Notes: a model not told the origin generated them from the sequence alone. A stretch of 64,000 nucleotides of DNA from Zetaproteobacteria bacterium (GCA_003228735.1 QIFG01000076.1:30078-94077); one strand, 5' to 3'; positions 45,603 through 53,884 are shown, counted from the stretch's first letter. Made by a program: numbers and translations.

Positions 45603-46526
45603 TCAGCGCAGTTCTTCCGGCAGGCTGAAGGTTACGTTCTCCTCAATCACATCCAGGCTCTCGACCGCCTGAGCGCCGTGATCCTGCAGGAAGCGGATCA
45701 CCTCCTGCACGAGCACCTCCGGGGCCGAGGCTCCGGCTGTAATGCCGATGCGCGTATCCGCATCAAACCAATCCGTGTCGATATCGTCGGCCCCGTCAAT
45801 AAGCCGAGCGCAGCATCCGGCCCGCTCTGCCACTTCTCTCAACCGATTGGAGTTCGATGAATTCTTCGAACCGATGACCAGAACAAGATCGCTGCGTTCG
45901 GCCAGTTGCTTGACGGCCGCCTGCCTGTTGCTGGTGGCGTAACAGATATCCTCGCGCTTCGGCCCCTGGATGTTCGGGAATCGCTCTTTCAATGCCGCGA
46001 TCACATCACGCGTATCATCCACGCTCAGTGTCGTTTGGGTGACAAAGGCGAGCTTGTCCGGGTCTCTGACCTCAAGGCTTGCAACATCCTTTGCCTCGGA
46101 GATCAACAGCACCGCACCAACGGGCGCCTGCCCCATCGTTCCCTCAACCTCCGGGTGGCCGGCATGGCCAATAAGAATCACCTGATCGCCGTTTTTGAAA
46201 TGCCTGAGCAGTTGCATATGCACCTTGGTGACCAGCGGACAGGTTGCATCCAGCACGCGCAAGCCCCTTGCCTCGGCCGATTTGCGCACAGTCTGGCTGA
46301 CGCCATGGGCCGAGAAGATCAGCAGAGCGCCATCCGGTACGTCGTCCATATTCTCGATAAACACGGCGCCCTTGGCCTTAAGGCCTTCAACTACATAGCG
46401 GTTGTGCACTATCTCATGGCGCACATAGACCGGCGCGCCATAAACCTTTAGCGCCCGCTCAACAATTTCGATGGCGCGGTCCACCCCGGCACAAAAGCCG
46501 CGTGGCGCCGCCAATGTCAACTGCAT
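45603..46526 (-). CDS. ispH: 4-hydroxy-3-methylbut-2-enyl diphosphate reductase
   Basis: IspH (LytB) with the three cluster-ligating cysteines in [22 protein letters not shown] and [11 protein letters not shown], and [12 protein letters not shown] in the middle. It performs the last step of the MEP isoprenoid pathway with a 4Fe-4S cluster. I chose ATG 46526 ([14 protein letters not shown]), the usual N-terminus; the longer frame adds residues that run towards the neighbouring MITE. Its 3' end is duplicated at 42.5 kb. Confidence 0.95.
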   Translation of the reverse strand: MQLTLAAPRGFCAGVDRAIEIVERALKVYGAPVYVRHEIVHNRYVVEGLKAKGAVFIENMDDVPDGALLIFSAHGVSQTVRKSAEARGLRVLDATCPLVTKVHMQLLRHFKNGDQVILIGHAGHPEVEGTMGQAPVGAVLLISEAKDVASLEVRDPDKLAFVTQTTLSVDDTRDVIAALKERFPNIQGPKREDICYATSNRQAAVKQLAERSDLVLVIGSKNSSNSNRLREVAERAGCCARLIDGADDIDTDWFDADTRIGITAGASAPEVLVQEVIRFLQDHGAQAVESLDVIEENVTFSLPEELR

Positions 46527-46570
46527 ACACACTCCTCGACGGACAGGCCACAAACATTATCATTCAGACT

Positions 46571-46838
46571 AGGGCCTGTTAACACTAACTCTGATTGTGG
46601 CGCTGCTGTCCCAAATGAGGCCAGTCAAGGCGCGAGGAGTGAGATTTGGTAAATCCAAATGAACGACGAGCAACGATGGATGGTCTCATTTGGGGCGCAA
46701 CCCCGCGGGACGGGCCATTTTTGTGCTCCGCTGCGTTATTTCTCGCTCATGTGCCTCGGGCACACTTCGCTTGAAATGCCTTGCATAGCTACAAAAATGG
46801 CCACGTCGCTACAATCAGAGTTAGTGTTAACAGGCCTT
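46571..46838. mobile_element. MITE-like element, GTTAACACTAA family, long form
   Basis: Terminal repeats GGGCCTGTTAACACTAACTC (left) and its complement ending TTAGTGTTAACAGGCCTT (right) extend about 30 bp with few differences. The left interior (CAAGGCGCGAGGAGTGAGA, AACGACGAGCAACGATGGA) matches the element at 58722 in opposite orientation. No transposase is encoded. It lies between divergent ispH and bcp and directly precedes the bcp ribosome site. Confidence 0.85.
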
Positions 46839-46859
46839 AAATCAAGTCAGGAGACGATG

Positions 46860-47348
46860 ATGAGCCCGAAGACAATGGACGATCTGAAGGCCGGAGATGC
46901 CGCCCCCGAGATTATTCTTCCCACATGGTCGGAAGGGGAACTGAAGCTTTCCGATCTCAGGGGAAAGTATGTCGTGCTCTATTTCTATCCCAGGGACAAC
47001 ACGCCCGGCTGCACGACCGAGTCCTGCGACTTCCGCGATAGCCATGGCGATTTCGGTGCTGCAGGTGCCGTTGTGCTCGGCATCAGCCGCGACTCCGTCA
47101 AGTCGCACCAGAGATTTGCCGAGAAGTTCGGCTTTCCGTTCAAGCTGCTGTCGGATACGGGAGAACAGGCCTGCACAGCCTATGATGTCATCAAAATGAA
47201 AAACATGTATGGGGAAAAGGTGCGCGGCATCGAACGTTCAACGTTTCTCATTGACCCAGCCGGCAACATTGTCCGCATCTGGCGCAAGGTGAAGGTCAAG
47301 GATCATGCCGTAGAAGTGTTAACGGCTCTGAAGGAAGAGTTAAATTAA
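46860..47348 (+). CDS. bcp: Thioredoxin-dependent peroxiredoxin, Bcp/PrxQ family
   Basis: AhpC/TSA-fold peroxidase: GKYVVLYFYPRDNTPGCTTE holds the peroxidatic C51, with C56 five residues later as the likely resolving cysteine of PrxQ/Bcp enzymes. It reduces hydroperoxides with thioredoxin. The true start is one of two adjacent ATGs (46857 or 46860) after CAGGAGA. A much longer open frame upstream is MITE sequence and not part of the protein. The stop codon TAA begins the repeat that follows. Confidence 0.93.
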   Translation: MSPKTMDDLKAGDAAPEIILPTWSEGELKLSDLRGKYVVLYFYPRDNTPGCTTESCDFRDSHGDFGAAGAVVLGISRDSVKSHQRFAEKFGFPFKLLSDTGEQACTAYDVIKMKNMYGEKVRGIERSTFLIDPAGNIVRIWRKVKVKDHAVEVLTALKEELN

Positions 47349-47452
47349 CCACAAAGACACGAAGGCACGGAGAAAAATATTTAATGAAAAATACGGGCGA
47401 ATATGGCAAAAGCTGTGCAAATACTTTGTGCCTTAGTGCCTTAGTGGTTCCT
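47346..47452. repeat. Inverted repeat of ACCACAAAGACAC type between bcp and coaBC
   Basis: Left arm TAACCACAAAGACACGAAGG and right arm CCTTAGTGCCTTAGTGGTTC can pair into a long hairpin. The left end contains the bcp stop codon and the right end stops four bases before the coaBC start. The same repeat occurs at 18441-18507. Confidence 0.85.
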
Positions 47453-47456
47453 TCTT

Positions 47457-48635
47457 TTGTTTAAAGGAAAAAAAATCCTGATCGGCGTCGGTGGCGGCAT
47501 TGCTGCCTACCGAGTAGCCGAACTTGCACGCCTGCTGATGAAGCAGGGGGCCGGGGTGCGCTGCGTCATGACGAAATCGGCCTGTGAGTTCGTCACGCCG
47601 CTGACCTTCGAGGCTCTGACCGGCGAAGAAGTCCATACCGAGCTGTTCGATCTGACCGGCGAAAGAGAGATGGGGCATATCAAGCTGGCGCGCTGGGCCG
47701 ATGTGCTGCTGGTGGCGCCCGCCACCGCCAACCTGCTGACGAAGTTTGCCCATGGCGTCGCCGATGATCTGCTGACAACCATTTTCCAGGTGCGCGAAGG
47801 GAATATATTGCTGGCGCCTGCCATGAATACATCCATGTGGGAGTCCGCCGCCAACCAGCGCAATGTGAAAGCGTTACAAAACCGTGGCATCGACATCATT
47901 GGGCCGGAGGCAGGGAGTCTCGCCTGCGGTGAAGAAGGCATGGGCCGCATGAGTGAGCCGGAGACCATCCTTCAGGCGCTGTATCAGGCCACAACCCCGG
48001 ATTCGCTGTCCGGACAACGCTGGGTGATCAATGCCGGCCCCACCCATGAATACTGGGATCAGGTGCGTTTCCTCAGCAATGCCGCCACAGGCCGCCTGGG
48101 TTTCTGCCTGGCGCAGATTGCTGCTGCCAGAGGTGCTGCGGTCGATCTGGTATGCGGGCCAACCGGGCTTGCCACACCTCACGGTGTAACACGCCATGAT
48201 GTGACAAGTGCGGCAGAAATGCTGGAAGCTTGCGAAAGGCATGCAGCCGGAGCCAATGTATTTGTCGCCACAGCAGCCGTCAGCGACTTTGCCTTTGCTG
48301 AACAGGTGGATGGCAAACTCAAACGCGGCGACACAAAAAGCATGAACATCCAGCTTGCCGCCAATCCCGATATCGTGGCGCATATCGCCGCCATGAAAGA
48401 ACGTCCGGCGAAAGTCATCGCCTTTGCGGCCGAGTGCGAGCGGCATGAGGAACACGCCGCCAAGAAGCTGAAGGCCAAGGGTGTCGACGCCATCTTCACC
48501 AACGATGTTGCCAATATGGGTAGTGATACGGCAGGTGGCTGGTGGCTGAGTGGAACTTCCGGCACCGAAATTGAAGCCATGCCAAAATGGCGGCTTGCCG
48601 AAAGGCTGATCGATCTGGTGGAATGCCTGCGATGA
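47457..48635 (+). CDS. coaBC: Bifunctional phosphopantothenoylcysteine decarboxylase/phosphopantothenate-cysteine ligase
   Basis: Fused CoaB-CoaC of 392 residues. The flavin-binding decarboxylase starts [20 protein letters not shown], contains [10 protein letters not shown] and the substrate-flap cysteine in [11 protein letters not shown]. The ligase half starts near [21 protein letters not shown]. It makes phosphopantetheine for coenzyme A. The start codon is TTG right at the edge of the upstream repeat, with no good ribosome site visible. The stop overlaps the dut start. Confidence 0.95.
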   Translation: MFKGKKILIGVGGGIAAYRVAELARLLMKQGAGVRCVMTKSACEFVTPLTFEALTGEEVHTELFDLTGEREMGHIKLARWADVLLVAPATANLLTKFAHGVADDLLTTIFQVREGNILLAPAMNTSMWESAANQRNVKALQNRGIDIIGPEAGSLACGEEGMGRMSEPETILQALYQATTPDSLSGQRWVINAGPTHEYWDQVRFLSNAATGRLGFCLAQIAAARGAAVDLVCGPTGLATPHGVTRHDVTSAAEMLEACERHAAGANVFVATAAVSDFAFAEQVDGKLKRGDTKSMNIQLAANPDIVAHIAAMKERPAKVIAFAAECERHEEHAAKKLKAKGVDAIFTNDVANMGSDTAGGWWLSGTSGTEIEAMPKWRLAERLIDLVECLR

Positions 48636-49084
48636 GCAAGGTGCCGGTTCAGATCAAAATCCTACCGCATGGCGAAGGCCTGGAGCTTCCCCATTACGCC
48701 AGCGCACACGCCGCCGGAGTGGATCTGCGCGCCGCCACCGCTGAAGACATCACGCTGGCGCCCGGAGAGCACACACTTGTGCCGACCGGTTTCTGCATGG
48801 CTCTGCCCGAAGGCTTTGAAGCGCAGGTGCGGCCGCGTTCCGGCCTTGCCTTGAAGCATGGGATCAGTGTGCTCAACAGCCCCGGAACCATTGACGCTGA
48901 CTATCGTGGCGAGGTTGGCGTCATCCTCATCAACCACGGCCATGACCCCTTCCATATCCAGCGTGGCGACCGCATCGCCCAGATGGTTGTCGCACCGTTC
49001 TGTCAGGCCGAATGGCAGGAGACGGAAAGTCTGGAGGACTCCGACCGGGGCGCGGGAGGCTTCGGCAGTTCAGGCAAGCGCTGA
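48632..49084 (+). CDS. dut: dUTP diphosphatase
   Basis: Trimeric dUTPase of 150 residues with the five motifs readable: [53 protein letters not shown] and the C-terminal glycine-rich arm [11 protein letters not shown]. It removes dUTP and supplies dUMP. The ATG at 48632 overlaps the coaBC stop as ATGA, the common coaBC-dut operon. A longer frame inside coaBC is rejected. Confidence 0.95.
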   Translation: MSKVPVQIKILPHGEGLELPHYASAHAAGVDLRAATAEDITLAPGEHTLVPTGFCMALPEGFEAQVRPRSGLALKHGISVLNSPGTIDADYRGEVGVILINHGHDPFHIQRGDRIAQMVVAPFCQAEWQETESLEDSDRGAGGFGSSGKR

Positions 49085-49530
49085 TGCTGGGCTTGCTCAA
49101 CTCACGCCGGATGCAATGTGTGCTCAGCGCGATTATCCATATTGCAGGCAGTCCGCAGGCCGTCTCCGGCAAACTTCTGGCACAGAAGATGAACCTTCCC
49201 CATCGTTATCTGGAGCCGGATATGCAGTCATTGGTGCAGTGCGGCATTCTGGAATCCAGACGCGGCGCCGGCGGTGGATACTCACTGGCCAGAAGTCCGC
49301 AGCGCATCAGCCTGCTGGATATCCTGCAATGTCTGGCGTCTTCCGATGCCAAGGCGGATGCCGTGGAAGCCGATGAGCTTCAGCGCCGGATTCTGCAGCC
49401 CGGATTGCAGCAGGTGGGCGCGGATATCGAAGCGGTACTTGCCAACGTAAACCTTGCCGCCTGGCTCAGGCAGGCAGAGGAGCAGGGACTGATCACGGCG
49501 ACACGCTCCACGCCTGATTTCTGCATCTAG
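49084..49530 (+). CDS. Rrf2-family transcriptional regulator
   Basis: A 148-residue winged-helix protein: RRMQCVLSAIIHIAGSPQAV, SGKLLAQKMNLPHRYLEPDM and ILESRRGAGGGYSLARSPQ, the DNA-binding part of Rrf2 proteins. The three cysteines that ligate the Fe-S cluster in IscR and NsrR are missing in the region after the wing, so it is probably an apo-type or otherwise sensing member. The ATG overlaps the dut stop (TGATG), placing it in the coaBC-dut operon. Targets are unknown. Confidence 0.85.
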   Translation: MLGLLNSRRMQCVLSAIIHIAGSPQAVSGKLLAQKMNLPHRYLEPDMQSLVQCGILESRRGAGGGYSLARSPQRISLLDILQCLASSDAKADAVEADELQRRILQPGLQQVGADIEAVLANVNLAAWLRQAEEQGLITATRSTPDFCI

Positions 49531-49550
49531 ATTCTGTCTCAGGCTTAATC

Positions 49551-50576
49551 ATGAATCATGACGCAACTGACCTGCTCTACCGGCAGGGGCTTTTATTTAT
49601 GGATGCGCAGACAACACCTGTCCGGCTCGGCATCGTCAACGCTGCCGCCGATCCATTGCTTGTCAGCCTGACCGCATCCGCTCATGCGTTTCAGTTACAT
49701 CAGACCAGAAGGGATGAAGCCCTTGCCCTTGAAGCGCTGGGGTTGGATTCATGCGAAGAGTTAAGCGGCACATTCGACTGCATCCTGCTTGCGCCGGCAA
49801 AACAGCGCGCCCAAACGCTGGGCTGGATGGCTTCCGCCATGCAGAAGCTTAAAGTGGGCGGCACGTTCATTGTCTGCTGCCCCAACCAGATGGGCGCCAG
49901 GGCCTATGAAAAGAAACTCGAGGAACTGAGCGGCAACGTCAGCAGCACATCCAAATCCAAATGCCGCATCTTTTCAGTCAGATGCACCGAACAATTGAAC
50001 GACGGGCTGGCCGAGGAATGGGTACAGAAAGCCGCTCCCCGAATGGCGCCGCAGCTTGGTCTGTATTCCCGTCCCGGCCTGTTCAGCTGGGATCGGCCAG
50101 ACCCCGGCTCGCGTCTACTGCTCGATCATCTTCCGCATAACCTGTCTGGCAATGGCATGGACTTGGGCTGTGGCCTTGGATATCTGGCCGCCAAAGTGCT
50201 TCAAGGCTCAGAACATATCGACAACTTTCACCTTGTGGATGTCGAACGACTCGCCCTGGACTGCGCCCGCCTGAATCTGGAGCAATTCAAAGGCGCACAA
50301 CTGCATTATCACTGGCTGGATGCCGCCAGTGAACCCCTGCCCGACAGGCTGGACTGGGTCATACTGAATCCCCCGTTCCACAGTGGCTACGAACAGGCCA
50401 TCGAACTGGGGCAGAAAATAATTGCCGCCGCCTGCGACGCCCTGAAGCCCGATGGTAAATTGCACATGGTTGCCAACATTCACCTTCCCTATGAGGGCAT
50501 CCTCAAGGCACACCTGAAGGCGTTTCGGCAGCAAGACATCAAAGACGGATTCAAGTTGATCTGGGGCAGCAGATAA
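49551..50576 (+). CDS. rsmC: 16S rRNA (guanine1207-N2)-methyltransferase, RsmC-like
   Basis: Tandem methyltransferase domains as in RsmC/RlmG: a degenerate N-terminal half with GTFIVCCPNQMGARAYEKKL and a catalytic half with MDLGCGLGYLAAKVL (SAM motif I) and DWVILNPPFHSGYEQ carrying the NPPF catalytic motif for exocyclic amino methylation. Length (341) is as in RsmC. RlmG is the alternative assignment. The stop TAA overlaps the apparent ATA start of the following pseudouridine synthase. Confidence 0.88.
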   Translation: MNHDATDLLYRQGLLFMDAQTTPVRLGIVNAAADPLLVSLTASAHAFQLHQTRRDEALALEALGLDSCEELSGTFDCILLAPAKQRAQTLGWMASAMQKLKVGGTFIVCCPNQMGARAYEKKLEELSGNVSSTSKSKCRIFSVRCTEQLNDGLAEEWVQKAAPRMAPQLGLYSRPGLFSWDRPDPGSRLLLDHLPHNLSGNGMDLGCGLGYLAAKVLQGSEHIDNFHLVDVERLALDCARLNLEQFKGAQLHYHWLDAASEPLPDRLDWVILNPPFHSGYEQAIELGQKIIAAACDALKPDGKLHMVANIHLPYEGILKAHLKAFRQQDIKDGFKLIWGSR

Positions 50577-51295
50577 AACCGGAGCGGCTGGATCGATTAC
50601 TCTCCAGACTGGGCTACTGCTCCAGGCGCGAGGTGCGCATCTGGCTCAGGCAGGGATTCATCGAAGTGGATGGCAACATCCCTGCCTCTACGGCGGTAAG
50701 GGTGGCGCCTGCATCGGTACGCATACAGGGCGAAAAACTGGATCACCCGCAAGGCCTGACACTCATCTTTCACAAGCCTGTGGGATGTATCTGCTCCCGC
50801 AAGGAAGAAGGAAGACTTGTTTACGACTACCTGCCGGAACAATGGATGCTGCGCGAGCCGAAGCTTTCATGCGTAGGCCGGCTGGACATGGACACCTCCG
50901 GCCTGCTCATTCTCACCGATGACGGTCAACTCAACCATCGTCTGACCGCACCAAACAGAAAAGTCCCCAAGCATTATCTGGTCAGGCTGGACAGATCCTT
51001 ACAAGGCAACGAAACAGAAATCTTCGCCAGCGGCGCGCTTTTGCTCGATGGAGAGCAGACCCCCTGCCTGCCGGCAATCCTGAATGTGCATGATGCAATG
51101 GAAGCAGAGCTGATTATTACGGAGGGGCGCTACCATCAAATCCGCCGCATGTTCGCCGCCATCGGCAATCATGTGGTTGCCCTGCAACGCAGCCGTATCG
51201 GCGGCCTGTCACTGGATGGTTTGAGCCCGGAAGAATACCGGATCATCGACAAGGATGCGTTGCTGGATGGCGTTTTCAGTACAGATCAGGCCTGA
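50573..51295 (+). CDS. rsuA: 16S rRNA pseudouridine synthase, RsuA family, with apparent ATA start
   Basis: The N-terminal S4 RNA-binding domain (ERLDRLLSRLGYCSRREVR, then FIEVDG) is followed by the RsuA catalytic core with the aspartate in GRLDMDTSGLLILTDDG and the closing EGRYHQIRRMFAAIGNHV. The first canonical start codon in frame is GTG at 50633, which would cut the S4 domain in half. The frame extends to ATA at 50573, with GGGG 6 bases upstream and an ATAA overlap with the rsmC stop, so ATA (or CTG at 50561) is the likely start. It modifies U516-type positions in 16S rRNA. Confidence 0.85.
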   Translation: MKPERLDRLLSRLGYCSRREVRIWLRQGFIEVDGNIPASTAVRVAPASVRIQGEKLDHPQGLTLIFHKPVGCICSRKEEGRLVYDYLPEQWMLREPKLSCVGRLDMDTSGLLILTDDGQLNHRLTAPNRKVPKHYLVRLDRSLQGNETEIFASGALLLDGEQTPCLPAILNVHDAMEAELIITEGRYHQIRRMFAAIGNHVVALQRSRIGGLSLDGLSPEEYRIIDKDALLDGVFSTDQA

Positions 51296-51467
51296 GGTCT
51301 AAGCGTCAATCGCCTTCCTGCACGGCAACAGTGATGACTGCGCAAGCGTCAGCACCATGTCCCCCTTGTAGGAAAACCTTCTTCAGCAACCTGTTATTAG
51401 GTTTGTGAATCATGACGCCGCGGAGCAAGCCGCTGTCGCGGCCACGTGAGGCTTATTCAGAGCTTCC

Positions 51468-51614
51468 TTAGAATGAGATGAGTCGCCTGTTGCAATCGTA
51501 GCAAAGCATGTGTTTGCTGAACGGAATCAGGCGTACCCGCCATTTCCGCTTAACCCTGGTAAGATTAAAACTTCCGCACTTGGGGCATTTCGCCTTGAAT
51601 GTGAACCTCTTCAT
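51468..51614 (-). CDS. Small zinc-ribbon-like protein
   Basis: A 48-codon frame reading MKRFTFKAKCPKCGS at the start and HMLCYDCNRRLISF at the end: two CxxC pairs 24 residues apart, the mark of a zinc ribbon, in a very basic protein. It has a clean ATG and TAA but only a weak ribosome site. I do not know its function. It lies just outside the tRNA-derived attachment site, on the chromosomal side. It could be a remnant of a larger gene. Confidence 0.55.
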   Translation of the reverse strand: MKRFTFKAKCPKCGSFNLTRVKRKWRVRLIPFSKHMLCYDCNRRLISF

Positions 51615-51709
51615 ATGATTAGCAATGGATCAGCCACAGGGGGATGCCAAGGCGAGCATAGCCGCCCTGAAGGAATGTATTTTACCGATTTAAATAAAGG
51701 AAAATAAAA

Positions 51710-51757
51710 TGGTCGGGATGAGAGGATTTGAACCTCCGGCCCCTGCCTCCCGAAGGC
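51710..51757 (-). tRNA. 3' half of tRNA-Pro(CGG), attachment-site relic (incomplete gene)
   Basis: Read on the minus strand: GCC, anticodon loop TTCGGGA (anticodon CGG), stem half GGCAG, five-base variable loop, T-arm GGAGG-TTCAAAT-CCTCT, acceptor strand CATCCCG, then A-CCA. The 5' half (D-arm, 5' acceptor) is absent; similarity ends within the anticodon stem, the usual crossover zone for tRNA-targeting integrases. The integrase gene lies on the truncated side. The intact tRNA-Pro expected at the other end of the element was not found in the window. Confidence 0.85.
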
Positions 51758-51897
51758 GTGGAATTACTGTTTTCTAGGTGTCCCGCAATGAACAGAAACC
51801 CACCTTACAAGAACACGGAAACCCTTGCTATTATTACACATCCATGCCTATAATACGTTCATAGCAGTTCACGGTGGACTGTAGCCAGTTCATTTTT

Positions 51898-51919
51898 CGT
51901 GCTGTTACCGTGCTGTTAC
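51898..51919 (+). repeat. Tandem 11-bp direct repeat before the integrase gene
   Basis: CGTGCTGTTAC occurs twice back to back, ending ten bases before the integrase ATG. Direct repeats here could be arm-type integrase sites or an autoregulatory element. Confidence 0.5.
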
Positions 51920-51929
51920 GGGGTGTGTT

Positions 51930-53237
51930 ATGAATCAGAAGCCAAGCAAAAAGAGAACCGCAAACCTGACGGCGCGAACCGTCAAAGCGATCAAGCCAGA
52001 ATCAAAACCCTTCCGGGTATGGGACAATGATCTAAAGGGCTTCCATATCCGGGTGCAACCGTCCGGCGCAATGAGCTACTACTTCCACTATCGAACTGAG
52101 GAAAGCAAGGCCATCAGCTACCTAATCGGCAAGGCTGGCACACTATCCCCGGTACAGGCGCGGGATGCTGCCGAACTGAAAGCGGCGGACGTAGCCAAGG
52201 GCCATGACGTACAGGCCGAAAAGAAACAGAAGCGGGCAGAAACCAAGCAAGCCAAGTTCAAGACCCTGGGCGTCTTTCTTGATAACAAGTACGGCCCTTG
52301 GGTGGAGGCAAACCGCAAGACAGGCGCGGACACACTGAGGCGCATCCAAACCAACTTTAGCCACCTGAATAGCAAGCCGCTGGATACAATCGCAAAATGG
52401 GACATAGACAAGTGGCGAAGCGAACAGCGGAAGCGCGGCAAGGCCGTTACCACCATAAACCGGGACGTGGTGACATTGAAGGCTGCCATATCCAAGGCCG
52501 TAGAATGGGAGCTGATAGACAAGAACCCTTTAGCCAAGGTCAAGCCGATCAAGACAGACAGCCGGGGAAGCATCCGCCATCTTTCCACTGATGAGGAAAT
52601 AAGCCTGCGCAATGCTCTGGATGAAAGGGAAGCCAATCTGAGGGCAGGCCGCACAAGCGCGAATGAATGGCGGCGGGTGCGTGGCTATCCCCCACTACCG
52701 GACATTGCAGAAACCACCTATGCCGATCATATCAAGCCTATGGTGCTGCTATCCCTGAACACAGGCATGCGGCGCGGTGAAGTCTTTTCCCTGACATGGG
52801 AAGCGGCAAACCTGAAAGCGGCCACCGTCACTATTGAGGGCAGCACGGCCAAGTCCGCACAGACCCGGCATATCCCCCTGAATGATAAAGCCCTTGAAGC
52901 ATTGAAGGCATGGCAGGCACAGACAGGCGTAACGCATGGGCTGGTATTCCCCGGCAGTAGTGGCAAGCCACTAACCCATATCAAGAAATCCTGGGCTACC
53001 GTGTTGAAGCTGGCAGGCGTTCAGAACTTCCGCTGGCATGATCTACGCCACACGTTTGCATCCAAGCTCGTGATGGCCGGTGTTGACCTGAACACGGTGC
53101 GCGAACTGATGGGGCACGGCGATATAACGATGACCCTGCGCTATGCCCACCTTGCCCCGGAACACAAGGCGGCGGCAGTGGCGAAACTGACTGCGCCGCA
53201 ATCAGGCAACGTCACCACAATGAAGGCGGGAAAGTGA
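51930..53237 (+). CDS. Tyrosine recombinase/integrase
   Basis: A 435-residue integrase. The N-terminal ~90 residues (LTARTVKAIKPESKPFRVWD, then GFHIRVQPSGAMSYYFHYR) resemble the DUF4102 arm-binding domain of P4-type integrases. A core-binding SAM-like domain follows, then the catalytic domain with the first arginine in LNTGMRRGEVFSLTWE, the H-x-x-R in WHDLRHTFAS, GHGDITMTLRYAH with the second histidine and the tyrosine nucleophile. It is 170 bases from a truncated tRNA-Pro, its likely target. The downstream gene starts one base after its stop. Confidence 0.92.
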   Translation: MNQKPSKKRTANLTARTVKAIKPESKPFRVWDNDLKGFHIRVQPSGAMSYYFHYRTEESKAISYLIGKAGTLSPVQARDAAELKAADVAKGHDVQAEKKQKRAETKQAKFKTLGVFLDNKYGPWVEANRKTGADTLRRIQTNFSHLNSKPLDTIAKWDIDKWRSEQRKRGKAVTTINRDVVTLKAAISKAVEWELIDKNPLAKVKPIKTDSRGSIRHLSTDEEISLRNALDEREANLRAGRTSANEWRRVRGYPPLPDIAETTYADHIKPMVLLSLNTGMRRGEVFSLTWEAANLKAATVTIEGSTAKSAQTRHIPLNDKALEALKAWQAQTGVTHGLVFPGSSGKPLTHIKKSWATVLKLAGVQNFRWHDLRHTFASKLVMAGVDLNTVRELMGHGDITMTLRYAHLAPEHKAAAVAKLTAPQSGNVTTMKAGK

Positions 53238-53238
53238 C

Positions 53239-53580
53239 ATGGCTACGGCATTGCCGTATGATGCGCTAGTCACATTCATTGAAGCCCCGGCATTCTCCCG
53301 CTTGCTGCCGGACTATCTGGATGATGACGGCTACATGGCCTTGCAATGGGCGCTGGCCCTGCATCCCGAAGCTGGCGTAGTAGTCCCCGGCAGTGGCGGT
53401 ATCCGCAAGTTGCGCTGGGCTGGCAGCGGGCGCGGCAAGCGCGGCGGCTTCCGGGTGATTTACTACTGGCGCAAGCAGGCGGGCGAAATATGGATGCTGA
53501 GCATCTACGCCAAGGCTAGGCAGGAAAACATCCCGGCCCATGCGCTGAAGGCGATGAAGGAGGCAATAGAGAATGGCTAA
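53239..53580 (+). CDS. RelE/HigB-type toxin
   Basis: A 113-residue basic protein with AFSRLLPDYLDDDGYMALQW, the beta-strand pair GIRKLRWAGSGRGKRGGFRV IYYW and a helical C-terminus, matching the RelE/ParE-superfamily group in COG4737. Such toxins cleave mRNA on the ribosome. It overlaps the HTH antitoxin gene by eight bases. It follows the integrase directly, so transcription from the integrase promoter may reach it, and the pair may stabilise the island. Confidence 0.85.
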   Translation: MATALPYDALVTFIEAPAFSRLLPDYLDDDGYMALQWALALHPEAGVVVPGSGGIRKLRWAGSGRGKRGGFRVIYYWRKQAGEIWMLSIYAKARQENIPAHALKAMKEAIENG

Positions 53581-53884
53581 GATGACAGAAGCAGAATTGC
53601 TGGCACGCGATGCAGACCGCGATGTATGGGCGGAAACGCTGGACGGCATCAGAGACATTAAGGCCGGGCGCGGCATTAAGCGCACGGTGGCCATCCCCGA
53701 AGTGCAGACAATCCGCGAAAAGATGGGGCTTAGCCAGTCCGCCTTTGCCGCCATGCTTGGAGTAAGCCCCCGCACCTTGCAGGACTGGGAACAGGGGCGG
53801 CGCAGGCCATCCGGCCCGGCATTGAGCCTGCTGAAAGTGGCCGCCAAGCGCCCCGATGCGGTACGAGAAGCCATAGCGGCCTGA
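53573..53884 (+). CDS. HTH antitoxin, NadS/HigA-like
   Basis: A 103-residue protein with a Cro/C1-type helix-turn-helix near the C-terminus: IREKMGLSQSAFAAMLGVS, PRTLQDWEQGRRRPSGPA. The N-terminal ~40 residues would contact the toxin. The toxin-first order is typical for HigBA-like pairs. It probably represses its own operon. Confidence 0.88.
   Translation: MAKMTEAELLARDADRDVWAETLDGIRDIKAGRGIKRTVAIPEVQTIREKMGLSQSAFAAMLGVSPRTLQDWEQGRRRPSGPALSLLKVAAKRPDAVREAIAA

Noticed and set aside
46659..46859. N-terminal extension of the peroxiredoxin frame by about 67 residues
   Set aside because: It is the translation of the MITE-like element at 46571-46838. A good ribosome site and two ATGs at 46857/46860 give the normal Bcp N-terminus.
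51710..51800. A complete tRNA gene at this position
   Set aside because: The 3' half folds well, but no D-arm or matching 5' acceptor strand follows. A nearby CGGGACA matches only five bases of the acceptor and leaves no D-arm.
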